From assembly GCA_036924085.1 (NCBI GenBank), contig JAVGWX010000004.1:78756941-78820940 (forward strand): DNA of 64,000 nt, given 5' to 3'. The stretch comes from Ariolimax columbianus. Taxonomy: Eukaryota > Mollusca > Gastropoda > Stylommatophora > Arionidae. Below the pieces are notes generated by a model. That model was not told where the DNA came from, did not search any database, and worked only from the letters and a program-made list of their open reading frames with translations. How positions within the stretch are numbered: the stretch's first letter is position 1; each line of letters opens with the position of its first letter. Below, in pieces: positions 22,443-33,568 of the stretch. The translations under genes and the position numbers were made by a program.

Positions 22443-23180
22443 ACTTAACTTAACGTCTTTATACTGGTTTAGATGACTCTACAGAGTCTAAACAACCAGT
22501 TTCTTTTTCATTCACTTGATCTAAAAATAACTACACACATCCAATCTATTCGTGAATGCATTAATTGACCCTGCCTCCACTATTTCCTGTGGCAATGCAT
22601 TCCAAGCATTCACCACTCTCTGACTAAAAAAATATATTCTGGTATCTAATCTGGACCTTTCTTTAATTAATTTGTAGCTATGCTGTCTTGTTTTTGTCAC
22701 AAAGGCGGCTGTACTTTGAAAAACTTGTTATAGTCTAATTTTTCCTTTCCCTTCGTCTTATAAACCTGTATTAAATCACCTTGAATTCTTCTCATTTCTA
22801 GACAATGTAGCCTGGTTTTTCTTAGTCTTTCCTCATAACCATAATTCCAGAATCCCACTATCAGTTTTGTCGCTCTTCTGTGTATCCTTTCCAGCATGTT
22901 TATCTCCCCTCTATGATAAGGACTCTACACCAGAACACAGTGCTGCAATCTAGGTCTAGCTAATGCTTTATACAGTTTGACTATCACTGCCTTGCTCTTA
23001 TGTTTAATATTTCTTTTTATCCTACCTAACATTGTATCTAATCTGGACTGCTCTTTAATTAATTTGTAGCTATGCCCTCTTGTTCTTACATGCAGCTGCA
23101 TTTTGAAAAACTTGTTATAGTCTAATTTATCCATTCCGTTGATTATCTAATAAACCTGTATTAACTCACCTAGAATTCTT
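22443..23180 (-). mobile_element. Rearranged CR1-like LINE fragments
   Basis: The - strand carries the family 3' end at 22443 ('aacttaacttaacgtcttta') and ORF2 C-terminal sequence to about 23035. The next ~145 bp repeats an already passed segment (the RLDIRKYF to DKLDYNKFF part). This is either two fused copies or an internal duplication. Confidence 0.85.
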
Positions 23181-23974
23181 CTATTTTATGAATGTGTCTA
23201 TCTGAGAGCCACATATTAAGAGAGATATTATTAATTACCAATTAGTTTTGGTACAACAGAAGAGTTCAGCTATACACTCATGTATTATAATTATGTGCAT
23301 AAAAGTGATCATGGAATCATTTAGTTGGCATTTTCTGTATATTTTGTGTAATATTATTAGAAGCGTATCATTAACATAGTAGTAGTGCGCTTGCTTTTCA
23401 CTGCAAATGTAATATGTCTAATATGACCTAAGTTAACCCCGCTGTAAATTGGTTTCTGACTTACAGTTGTGGAAGGTAAGGCAGCAAAGAAGGAAACTGT
23501 CCACCCCACCTCATACAAGCTGTCTTTAACACTTCATTCCCTGGCAGCGTCTGCTATTGGACACCGCTTTACCTTTTTAACATAATTAGGGTTTATTTGA
23601 GCAGTCAGTGTGGTAAAAAAAAAACTATTGTAATAAATTGTTTAAGTCACAAGTCTCTATACAAATTGAATCTATACATTTAAGGCTTTCTTGTAAATAG
23701 TATTTGGCTGGAAGATTGGTTTAATTCTCCATTAAACTTGTGCTCTGAAAGTATCTGAGTTTTGTTCATATTTAAAACTCTTCTGCTTGTCCATTTGTAT
23801 TCTTTAAGAAACATGCAAGCAGAGCTGTTTGGGACCTACTTGCAGAAGGGATGTGCCTAAACACTTCATGTATTCATGCATTATTGATTTTTGTAGTAGA
23901 TTTGTTTTGGGGTTTGTTTTTTTACATTGTGAAATTGCTAGTTCCATTCACAACCCTCCTTAGTTACAATCTAT
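23181..23974. other. Unassigned stretch
   Basis: No gene seen. A short 'aaggcagcaaagaagg' block resembles sequence at 27855-27880. Confidence 0.3.
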
Positions 23975-24335
23975 TCTTCTTCTTTGTTTGTTTTCAAGCT
24001 CCCACTTCCAAGCCTAGAAAAGGGCTTTGCAAGTAGCAGGATGTAGTTCGGAATGTGTTGTATCGTAGTTTACAGCTTGACTGCAATGTTTGCACCTTTC
24101 GGTCCGACAGATACAACTTCATCGTGGCATTTCTGGGTACCGGGTTAGCCTTCCCTCTTTGATCCCTTCTCCTTAATCAGTCTGCCCTGTAGCAGCCTGT
24201 TATCCAGGATCACCATGAAAAGGTGGAGAAGGGTCTTGGCAGTTCTAGGTTGATGACCCTGATACTAACAGTTGGCTTTGGGTCACTGACTACGGTTCAT
24301 GTGCTGTTCAGCATTTTGATCCCTATGTCACCTTC
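23975..24335 (-). repeat. REP-1 dispersed repeat, near full length
   Basis: In the + direction it begins with 'cttcttctttg', the reversed (GAA)n tail, then the 'gaaaagggctttgcaagtag' hairpin block, and ends near 'cattttgatcccta'. Confidence 0.75.
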
Positions 24336-24950
24336 TATGATATAGTTGTTTGGGTCTAGTGATTCTATTCTTGTTGGGCATTATTGAGTCCTACACTGGA
24401 AGTGAACTTTATAAGATGGGTTACCCCTAGAAAGCAGGTCAGTAATACTTCTCTGGTTTTTCATGACCTTCAGAGGACAGACAAATACTTACTTTCCATG
24501 TTCAAGTGCCACTTCATGCAGCATGCATCAAGTATTCAGCAACATGGATTGCCCAGTCATTTGCCTCCAGCATGTCACATCTATTGCATGTTTCCTGGAG
24601 GTTGGGACAGATCATCAAGGTGGTCTGGGTCTTGTATTGCGCCACAGTCAAGTGTCATCATCGGTGTATCCCCATCATTTCATATTCCTCTTGCACTGTG
24701 ATACACCAGTTCAGAGTCTGTTCAGTGGCTTCCATGTTGTGTGTGGTAGATGATGTCCGGGGGCAGGTTCCTCCCAAAGTTCCATCTCTGGGGCATGCAT
24801 CAATTCATGCCATCTCTCAATACAGTGGCTTTCATGTCTTGTCTGTATCAGCTTTATTGATTTTAGCAAGCTATGTCTGGATTTGAATCTAATGCTCTGT
24901 ACAAACATGAACATAGCTGACTGACTGATTCAGTTCAGATCTTCACATCA
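24336..24950. other. Unassigned stretch with overlapping open frames
   Basis: Three overlapping + frames (24384-24886) are open, but none shows a recognised domain. It is likely an unrecognised repeat. Confidence 0.3.
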
Positions 24951-25344
24951 AAGGTTGGCTGCAGTGGATTTTCAACATCCTCTGTCTATTGCCTCAATAG
25001 TACAACCTGCCAGGATGTTCCCTGTCCATTGCTTGATGTTACCCTCCAACTTATTAGATTTGATTACCTCTGACACGTTTGTTCTCCACCTTTCCTTCCA
25101 GTATTGTTTTTAACAAAGTGTTGTAGCTTTTGATGTGACCAAAATATCTTAACTGTTGGACTATGATTTCACTTGATATTCTTTGCACTCCTAATTTCTC
25201 CAAGACTTCATCTTTTGTTTTCTTTTCTTTCCAGGAGTTGCACACATTCTTATATATCTACATTTCAAAGGCATCACATCTGTTCTCCAATCGTTTGTTT
25301 ATTATCCATGTTTCTACATCAAACAGTAAAGTTAGTTGCCTATC

Positions 25345-25615
25345 ACATGCGATGATGGCCACAATCATCAGACAGTTTTTGTCTTAATGATGTAACTTGC
25401 ACTGTATTTGGATTATAGTGAGGAAGAAGCTGCACTGGTCATCAGCATCACTCTCTGGCCCCAAACTAACTTTGACCAGTGACAAGACATAAGTCAAGAC
25501 GACTGGAAGCAAATCACAATGCAGGCACTCTGATCCCACCTCTTTGAGGCCCAGGGGTGGAATTGAAACCTAGTAAAGACAAGTTTACATAACACATGAC
25601 ACACCACTACCACCA
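25345..25615 (-). repeat. SINE-D copy inside a LINE
   Basis: The - strand matches 13250-13570, including 'cttcttcctcactataatcc' and the tail 'catcattaagacaaaaactg'. It lies between two parts of the RTE-like LINE. Confidence 0.55.
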
Positions 25616-25777
25616 CCACCATTTTTAACTTGTGAGTGACTTGTGCTTGGATTGACTCAATGTTAGAGAAAACAGATTTGGTTATCTCCATTCTCTTTCT
25701 AATTTCCATTTCGCATCTTCCACTTTCCATTATTATATTGCAAAGGTAGGAGTAGCTCTTGATCTGTTACAGTATTT

Positions 25778-26041
25778 CGTCTTCTTCTTCTTTGTTTTCA
25801 ATCTCTCGCTACCAAGCCCTGAAAAGGGTTTTGCAAGTAGCAGAATGTAGTCCAGAGAACGGAATGCATTGTCGGATCTTACAGCTTGACTCGATATTTG
25901 CACCTTTCGGTCCGACACATCCGATTTCAGCAAGCATTTTTTAGTATCAGGTTAGCCTTTGATCCCTTCTACTTAGCCAGTCTGCTCTGTTGCAGCCTGT
26001 TATCCAGGATCACCAAGTGGAGGTCTAGAAGGCTCATGCCA
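25778..26041 (-). repeat. REP-1 copy with target duplication
   Basis: It is flanked by 'ttacagtattt' (25767-25777) and 'ttccagtattt' (26042-26052), an 11-bp direct repeat with one mismatch, and splits LINE sequence. The reversed (GAA)n tail is at the left end. It is truncated at the end far from the tail. Confidence 0.75.
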
Positions 26042-26181
26042 TTCCAGTATTTGACTGTTAATTTTTATCTGTAGAGTAGATTCCGAGTCCACTTTACTAA
26101 TTATCATAGTTTTCATTTTTTCGGTGTCAATGTTCAATCCACATACCTGACTTTTGTTCATTACGTAAATCATCAATTCCT

Positions 26182-26525
26182 GTTGTTGTTGTTGAATGCC
26201 CACAATGAGTAGGATTACTCTTTTGTGTGCCCTAAAATGGACGTTAAGTGGGGGGTTGTTCCTCATATCCCGAGTGTGCTGATGAGGGTGGGCCGCGGTC
26301 CTCAAGGCGGTTGTGCTAAGCTTGTTTTCATCTGCGTGTTGTTCACTGCTACAGGGATCATGTCAACCCCTCACCTCGTTAGCCAGGCTGCCATGAAAAC
26401 AGCCTATTTCCAGGGAGAGCTACGAGGAATCCGAGATGAGGGTCTTGGCCAGTATATTTTGCCTGACCCTGACTAACATGTCTGATCAGTATGTTGTGCC
26501 TGACCCGACGTTAGTCATCCTCCCC
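26182..26525 (-). repeat. REP-2 copy with target duplication
   Basis: It is flanked by perfect 11-bp copies of 'catcaattcct' (26171-26181 and 26526-26536) and splits LINE sequence. It is a good reference for the limits of REP-2: (GTT)n at one end and 'gacgttagtcatcctccc' at the other. Confidence 0.85.
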
Positions 26526-26949
26526 CATCAATTCCTATAGTTTGTGTTCACTTTCCGCTAGTAGAACTGTTCATCTGCACACCTGATATTATTTAATGAT
26601 ACTCAACCGATATAAGACCTGGCATTTCCCCCACTTTGTCAAAACATGTGTTACATGTAAATGTTTAACAAACATGGGAACAATACACATCCTTGTTTCA
26701 CTACTTGTTTTTCTATAAAACATGGTGAGTAAAACCTGCCAGATCTTACAGTGGCAGTTTGCTTGCAGTATAGGATACTGATTGTTTTTTCCATTCATGC
26801 ATATATTTACCAGTCATGTAATGAATTTCTCATGCTTCACTCTGAAAGACCTCTTTGTACTCTATAAAGCACTAAAGCACACATAAATGTTTTTCTGTAC
26901 ATTAATACTAACACAATTCTACAGTCTAAAATTGTATACTTTGCATTTT

Positions 26950-27240
26950 TGTCTCCATTTAACTTAACATCTTTATAATTGTTTAGAAGACTCTGCAGAG
27001 TCTGTATACAACCAGTTTCATTTACATTTTCTTCCTCTAAAAGCTATGCGCATCAAATCTATTCATAAATGTATTAATTGGCTTTGCCTCCACTACTTCC
27101 TGTAGCAATGTATTCCAAGCATTCACCACTCAATAACTAAAAAAATATTTCCAAATATCTAATCTGGACCTTTCTTTAGTTAATTTGAAGCTATGCCCTC
27201 TTGTTCTTGTTGGTGGTTGTATTTTGAAAAACTATTAAAT
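26950..27240 (-). mobile_element. CR1-like LINE 3' fragment
   Basis: The family tail ('ttaacttaacatctttata') is followed on the - strand by the terminal hairpin and the RVVSAWNAL and RLDIRKYF blocks. It stops at the 'tattttgaaaaact' junction, next to a SINE-A-derived piece. Confidence 0.85.
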
Positions 27241-27510
27241 CTATTTTGGGTCCCTCGTCGGTGCTACAGAATTCGTGCATTGTGCTGAGATTCTCCCAAA
27301 ATATGAACACAACAGAACTTGCGTACGAAGAAGAAGAAGAACACAACAGAACACTTTTGGGTTAAACCGTGTGCAATGACGCTGGTTCTTCGACTAAACT
27401 AAACTAAACTAAATATTTGTTCCATAAAGCTATACATAACGCCAATAAATAGCTTTCCTTTTGCTCTACAAGTTTCATCACAACTGGCCTTGGGTGACAC
27501 TGAATTAATT
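27241..27510 (+). repeat. SINE-A 3' part and flank, duplicated at 28287-28520
   Basis: This segment and the one at 28287-28520 match from 'ctattttgggt' through an (ACTAA)n stretch and on into 'gttccataaagctatacata' and 'caagtttcat', beyond the SINE end. It is therefore a copied genomic segment, about 1.04 kb apart. This copy holds a short extra insertion at 27319-27338. Confidence 0.75.
27319..27338 (+). mobile_element. 20-bp retrotransposon tail insertion with 14-bp target duplication
   Basis: The bases ttgcgtacgaagaagaagaa are flanked on both sides by gaacacaacagaac (27305-27318 and 27339-27352). The duplicate at 28355-28372 has one copy of that 14-mer and no insert, so it is the empty site. 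The insert matches the 3' tail of the RNase H-type LINE (gcgtacgaagaag, as at 60616-60630 reversed). Confidence 0.85.
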
Positions 27511-28037
27511 GTATTTTGAAAAACTCTCCAAATGGAGCTTAGGATTATCATTACATGGTGCCTGTATGAATTAAAGCACTTATGTATGCTCTGCTTGGTG
27601 GTTTCTGTAGCACTTTTGTTTTACAGGCTAGCCACATAACCCTCTTTAGTTGCCTTTTACAACAAATTTGGAAATTTGCAGTGAGCCAATTTTTCCCTCA
27701 CCAAACCCCAACCAGGTGAAAACTTCTATCGATTGAATCAGATTGACACCATTATCATCTTTTTGGAACTAACTATTTGGATGGGGTTGTTTTTCTATTA
27801 TTCATCGTGAATACATTTTTTTTTTGTAATTTGATTGTTAAAATTGCATTTTAGGGGAGAGGAAGGCAAGGCAGTGAAGAAGTTTCTTACACTTCATTCT
27901 CTGCTACAGTATTTGCAATGGTGGTCTGTAGACCATTGCTGAGAGCAACCAATTTAATATTGAATATAATACTTCATGTTATATTGTACCTACTTGTTTT
28001 ATCACTTTATTTTCAATTTCTTTATCTTATTTTAAAG
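27511..28037. other. Unassigned stretch
   Basis: AT-rich; no gene seen. Confidence 0.3.
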
Positions 28038-28400
28038 AGGGAATTGAGTGGTCTCGAGGGCAAATGTCGGCCTCAGGTTCTGGAGGTCGCGGGTTCACAT
28101 CACGGCAGAGACCGGGATTTTTTTCAAGTGTACATTCAGGTATTTCACCAGATCTCTGGGTAGTATAGATCGGACACCCGTGTGCAGTGTCACGCATGTA
28201 AAAAATCCCTCAACAGTTGGAAATTGAAAAGAGTAGGCTTAACAGTCGCTGCCCGGGCTAAATTCAAAATTATGTTAAAGATCTACGGAATCTATTTTGG
28301 GTTCCTTGTCGGTGCTACAGAGTTTGTGCATTGTGCTGAGATTCTCCAAAAATATGAACACAACAGAACACTTTTGGGTTAAACCATGTACAATGACGCT
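28038..28400 (+). repeat. SINE-A, tRNA-derived, near full length
   Basis: The head has 'gtggtctcgagggcaaatgt' (A-box-like) and 'cgcgggttcacatcac' (B-box-like). Then come 'acacccgtgtgcagtgt' and 'agagtaggcttaaca', shared with the 4270-4640 copy, and a 3' end followed by (ACTAA)n. Confidence 0.7.
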
Positions 28401-28520
28401 GGTTATTTGACTTAACTAAACTAAATATTTGTTCCATAAAGCTATACATAACGCCAAAGAATAGCTTTCCTATTCCCCTACAAGTTTCATTACAACTGGC
28501 CTTGGGGGACACTGAATGAA

Positions 28521-28685
28521 ATTGCTGATCATCACACAAAAAAGATGGTATCACTGTGCTAACCTTGACCTTTTTAATAGAATTTACTGGTTTTTATATA
28601 TATGTATATGTTCTTGTAACACATTTGCCCATTCCTTTCTTTTATATTGATATGTTATAGCGTTGAAATAATTGGTCCTTGTGTA
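28521..28685. other. Short unassigned stretch
   Basis: Nothing recognised. Confidence 0.3.
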
Positions 28686-28689
28686 TCAG

Positions 28690-29010
28690 GCAAGCCAGAG
28701 ATAATAATAACAAGTTTGCTTATGCGTATGAGGCTCATTGCGTTGGTCGGCCACATCCATGACCCCCTGCTGCAGCATGGTTGCAGACCTCATCCAAAGT
28801 GAAGCTGGAGCCATACTGTGTGGAGGTGGCCTCTTCTGTGCCTCCAGCTCATCAGGGGAAGACTTTTGGTAATGAGGAACGACATGTGGGGTATTCTGTG
28901 TACCGAGGTTTCTTGGTCCAGCCGTACGACATGACTGAACAAAGATACTCGGAGACACTCTGAGATTGGGTGGATGTCAGTTGCCAGAAATGCCATCCCA
29001 ATTGATATAT
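28690..29010 (-). mobile_element. LINE reverse transcriptase C-terminal remnant
   Basis: The - strand reads 'LRVSLFSHVVRLDQETSVHR' and, further on, 'SWRHRRGHLHTVWL', matching the typical 'LRLFGHVVRLxxxTPAHQAL...WRRRRGRPxxxW' tail of a LINE family, with stops after it. Confidence 0.65.
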
Positions 29011-29244
29011 TCCAGCTTTCTTCTCTGTTGTTGTCAGTGAGATATTGGGGCCAGTGGGTTGGGAGTTTAAGTATACAGACCGGGTTTTTCAGGTTCAAAC
29101 CATGTCACGCTCAAATAGACAGACTAGGCATACTGTAGATTTTGTCATGGTATGACCACTTAACCCAGTTGTCCCAGCTGTAAATGGGTACCTGACAAAG
29201 TTAGGGAATATTCAGAGCCATCACAGGAGTTACAGAGTTCATTC

Positions 29245-29625
29245 TTTGTTGTCTGCACTTTCAGCAATTTTTCTTGCTCCTTTCTTCGTTCTCAAACTTC
29301 CGCTATCATGCCCTGAAAAGGGCTTTGTAAGTAGCAGAATGTCGTCCGGAGAACGGAATGCGTTGTGTCGTAGTCTACAGCTTGACTGTGATATTTGCAC
29401 CTTTTGGTCCGACACATCCAAATTCAACATAATTTGTTGGGTACTGGGTGAGCCTTCCCTCACCTCCTTATCATTAGCCAGTCTGCTCTGTTGCAGCCTG
29501 TTATCCAGGATCACCATGTGCAGGTGTAGAATTGTCTTGGCAGCTCTGGTTCTCTTGCTGTGGCACTAGCAGCTTTGAGTCGCTGACCACTGCAGCTCAT
29601 GCACTGCTCAGCATCTTGATCCCAC
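29245..29625 (-). repeat. REP-1 dispersed repeat, near full length
   Basis: It shows the whole family order reversed, from 'gttctcaaacttccgctatc' at the left to 'cagcatcttgatccca' at the right. The (GAA)n tail is poor in this copy. Confidence 0.7.
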
Positions 29626-30015
29626 TTCCAGCAATGAAAGGGACTGAGCACAAATGGAGGTACTAAGGTGCAATGAAGTCAATTTTATTAACAATTTTCC
29701 ATTTGATCACAATACTGATTTACTGCATGTCCATTTGTTAGTTCCTTTGCCTTTGAAACAGAAGCTTGCAACAATTTCATGCCCTTGAACTAATACTTAT
29801 TTTTGAGATATCTTTACTGCATAAGACCATGAATTCTCTGACTTCATCTTCCTCTGCTTGTTGCCTATTCCTTGTGTTTCAAAAATCTTCCCTTGTGAAT
29901 TCGATACAGTCTATGTGTCGCTGTGTTGTTAGGTTTTTTCTTAAAAATATGACCTATCCAACTCTACTTTCTGTCATGAATTTCAAGCTGTGTTTGTTAT
30001 TATTACTTCTACCTC
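29626..30015. other. Unassigned stretch
   Basis: No gene seen. The - strand may hold traces of a LINE C-terminus (SWIGHIFKK near 29950), too weak to call. Confidence 0.3.
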
Positions 30016-30531
30016 CTGCCGAAGGCGGATGTGTCGGACCAATAGGTGCAAATATCGCAGTCGAGCTGTTGTTGTTGTTGTTTGCGAATGCTCACAATGA
30101 GAAGGTTATTCTTTTTTGCGCCCTAAAAAGGGTGTAAAGTGGTTGGTTCTCATAGCTGTGTGCTGATGTAGGTGGACCGGGTTCCTCCAGGCGGTTGTGC
30201 TATGTTTGGCTTCATCTGCTTGTCACTCACTACTATGGGGATCACGTCGAACCTCACCTTGTTAGCCAGACTGTTGTCTTCGACAACAGCCCGCTTCCAA
30301 GACGACCAACGAGGAGGTCAGGTGAGGGTCTTGGTCAGTATATTCTTCCTGACCCTGGCTAACATTGTCTGATCAGTGTGTTTTGCCTGACCAGACGTTA
30401 CCATCATACCGTCTTGCAGTCAAGCTGTAAACTAGCGGCACAGACCATTCCGTTCTCCGGACTACATCCTGCTACTTGCAAAGCCCTGTTCATGGCTTGG
30501 TAGCGGGAGATTGAGAACGAACGCAGAAGAA
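30016..30531 (+). repeat. REP-1 3' half split by REP-2
   Basis: REP-1 sequence from the 'gatgtgtcggaccaat' block to 30068 resumes at 30417 and ends in the GAA-containing tail near 30531. The interruption is the REP-2 copy at 30069-30416. Confidence 0.75.
30069..30416 (-). repeat. REP-2 nested in REP-1 with target duplication
   Basis: Flanks are 'cagtcgagctg' (30058-30068) and 'cagtcaagctg' (30417-30427), an 11-bp target duplication with one mismatch. The order of blocks equals that of the 26182-26525 copy. Confidence 0.85.
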
Positions 30532-30739
30532 TAACTTCTGTCTATCTAAAAGGTTGTTGTTATAGAAACTTCTGTTGATGATGGTCTGCAGTTTGCTGGT
30601 GATGTTCTTGGTAACAGGTCATAGATTTAAGGCACATTTTTATATTTGCATTAAACAGTCTACTGTATTTTTGTCCTGAGAGACAGCTGTTCGAATTTGC
30701 TATTGCAATGGCAGACTGGATTCTGTCCTGCCAAATGTA

Positions 30740-31130
30740 TTTTGTACACCTATCTTTCAGTTCAGTTCATCCCATAGCCCATCAAGTCGTTGGGGCACAC
30801 TTGAAGACACTCCCACAACCCCATGCCATCTCTCTCTCTGTCCACTGCCGCCTATCGTGCCTCATCAAAACGAAGGTTTGACCACTCAGTGATGTTGTCT
30901 GCCCATCTCTTCCTTGGACATCCCCGCCCTCTCTTTCCTGGTACGGAACCATGCAGTATCGAATTATTAATTTTGCTGGACCTCGTGACATGCCCATACC
31001 AAGCCATTTTCGCCTTTTATTGCTGTGAACAGACCATCAAAAGACTCAATTGCGTTTTCCACTCTTCGTGGTATTTCTACATTCGTGATACGATCCTCAT
31101 ATGTAACATTTCAGAGTCTTCTAAAGCATC
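30740..31130 (-). mobile_element. RTE-like LINE C-terminal remnant
   Basis: On the - strand several frames read 'IKAKMAWYGHVTRSSKINNS', 'ILHGSVPGKRGRGCPRKRW' and 'EARYAAVDRERWHGVV', the canonical tail of an RTE-type LINE polyprotein. Frame changes separate them. Confidence 0.75.
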
Positions 31131-31137
31131 TCATTAG

Positions 31138-32457
31138 TAATGTGCAAACACTGAGATAATTCATTTGCTCATTGGTGCAACAGAATATTTCATGAATGCT
31201 GTAAATAAAATTGTTTCAGCTGTGACTCTTGTAAATACTTTGTGTAGAGCACATCATCCTGTATAAATATGGAAGCACCTTCAATGCATTAATACACGTA
31301 AACTTTTCTTCAGTTTCCAATGCATTATTTATGAATTGTTTGACAGCATATTGTAAACATGCTTTTTATTGATATCAATTGTTTGCATTTTACTACACAC
31401 TTTTACATTTGTGTACACTACTTTGTATTGCATAAATATTTACATATAGCAAATGTTTTTATTTACCGGAATACAAAATATATGTTAATATTGCTTTTCA
31501 CTTCTTACGTTTATTATATTTTGTGATGACACTATAGATGGTTTTTTTCTATATGAATGACCATGCCTATCTGTTTATTAGTTCATCTGTTTATGTGTTT
31601 TGTTATTTTGTTATTATAGCAATATTGCTCTTTCATGAGCAGCTGATTGTATCAATGTCTTTAAATAAATGTTTGCTAATTACTAGTTCTTGAACTTTAT
31701 AAGCTTATGGTAACGTCAAGGGTCTGTCTCTAAATAGTCTTTCTCAACTCTTTCCTGACCTATAGTCACTAAAGTGGCTCTTTAACGAAACCCTACATGA
31801 CCTTTAGCCACTATAGTGGATAGACCTAGATAACAAGTTTCTCTGTTTTGTAGAACGGCTATTCAGGTCTTTATGTAGCCGCATACTTTACTGCTAAGAC
31901 TAGAATAGTTCTCTTAACGAAATTTTACCAAAAGAGCCCATCAGGTAACGCAAAGGCATTGTTTAAGTAAATTAAAGTGTGTTCACTGCTTCTACTTCGA
32001 TACATTTTTCATATTGTTATTGATTCTAGATTCATTGAGACAAATGTACATACGTCCAAAATTTATGGACATAAATCCATCAAATAAACTGTTTTGAAGG
32101 ACTTTTGATTCTTGTGTATAAAATTATCAGAAAAAATGGATAGCAACAATTTAAACCACGAAAAAATGTAGGTGAATTACAATATTTTGACGTTTAAATT
32201 ATCTGCTTCTGAAAATTTTTTTAATTTGTACAACCTATTTGTTCTGCCAAATAATCAAATATCAACAATTTACTAATATATTAATTTTCTGTAACCAGTT
32301 CTCTTCCTAGCTGTAAATAATATTAATATGTTTATCTTTATTAAGCTGCGAAGAAGTAACATTAAAAAAGACATGCAGCAATATTTTTTCAAAACTGAAA
32401 ACTAATTTGGTCCAAACCTAAAAATAATTGTGTCCTGAAAGAGTTAAATGTTAGCTA
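31138..32457. other. AT-rich unassigned stretch
   Basis: About 1.3 kb with no long frame and no recognised repeat. It is one of the few stretches not clearly built from mobile elements. Confidence 0.4.
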
Positions 32458-32803
32458 CGAGATCAAGATGCTGAGCAGTACATGAACTGTAGTGGTCAAG
32501 GACACATAGTTGACTGCTAGCGTCAGGGCCAGTGAACCAGAGCTGCCAAGACCCTTCTACACCTCCACGGGGTAATCCTGGATAACAGGTTGCAACAGAG
32601 CAGACTGGCTAAGGAGAAGGGATTGAAGAGGGAAGGCTAACCCAGTACTACTGAAGTTGGATGTGTTGAACCAAAAGGTGCAAATATCACAGTCAAGCTG
32701 TAAACTACAATACAATGCATTCCGTTCTCCCCGGACAACGTTCTGCTACTTGCAAAGCCCTCTTCATGGCCTGGTAGTGGGAGATTGAGAACAAACGAAG
32801 AAG
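32458..32803 (+). repeat. REP-1 dispersed repeat, near full length
   Basis: It starts at 'gagatcaagatgctgagcag' and ends 'gattgagaacaaacgaagaa', with all family blocks in order. Confidence 0.8.
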
Positions 32804-32974
32804 AAATATTAGCTTATTAGCTACAATTGGTCGAACGCCTCTCCACATTTAAGTCTACCTTGCCGAGGTTGGAGCGTTTGTGGGGCTAAATAATCCCAGA
32901 AACTATGCAGGACAGCTTCTTTGGAGAGGGGCCAAACTAAGGGGCTGAGGAGCAGATGGAGCTCTATTGATATA

Positions 32975-33568
32975 CTAGGTGTGTTCAAATGAAACCAGAC
33001 CAAACTGCAACAAGTAAACATACGTACAATGTGCATGATGATGTCACTTCTAGTGTAAACAGCACATACCAACCATCAAGTTTGCAAAATTTCATTATCC
33101 GACTCAAAGTTTCCTCAGCAGACCGTTGAAAACATGGCTGGTGTGATACAGAATCTGTCCAGAGTTGATCAGAAGAAGGACGCGAGTTAACGAAAGATCT
33201 TCCAAGACCAGGACAGGCGCATAGTGTTGCATTAACTCACGTCCTTCTTTAAACATCGTGGTCCAGTTCTTCGTGGTTGTCTTCTACACACTTTTGTCAC
33301 CATACACTGCCTGCATTCTACGATGAATCTCATCTGGTTGACATCCTTCAGCTGTTAGAAACCGAATCACGCTCACTGAACATCTGTGGACAGTATCACA
33401 CCGCCATGTTTTCAACGGTCGGCTGAGGAAACTTAACCCGAAGGAAAATGAAATTTTGCAAACTTAGCGGTTGGTATGTGCTGTTTACATCAGAAGTGAC
33501 GTCATCATACGCATCGTACATATGTTCACTTGGTACAGTTAGGTCTGGTTTCATTTGAACACGCCTTG
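32975..33568. mobile_element. Foldback mariner-like element
   Basis: TA flanks both ends. The termini 'aggtgtgttcaaatgaaacc' and the reverse of 'tttcatttgaacacgcctt' pair. The left arm has the transposase start (ATG near 33133) but is shortened after 'gagttgatcag'. The right arm reaches further, past the 'cctgcattctacgatgaatc' block. The middle holds two facing copies of the 'aagaaggacg..gagttaa' block. Confidence 0.85.

Larger units (their letters stand above)
24955..26880 (-). mobile_element. RTE-like LINE copy with three nested insertions
   Basis: Reading the - strand from 26880 down, the order is that of a LINE reverse transcriptase: 'VVKQGCVLFPCLLNIYM' (~26670-26720), 'NNIRCADEQFY' (YADD region changed to CADE), 'LNIDTEKMKTMIISK', 'GRCEMEIRKRMEITKSVFSN' and finally 'LRYFGHIKSYNTLLKTILEG' (25070-25140). 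Stops and frameshifts abound, so it is dead. It is interrupted by REP-2 (26182-26525), REP-1 (25778-26041) and SINE-D (25345-25615); two of these carry target duplications. Confidence 0.75.

Noticed and set aside
24384..24886. Three overlapping + frames of about 100-126 residues
   Set aside because: No domain, signal peptide or splice pattern could be recognised, and overlap in several frames argues against a gene.
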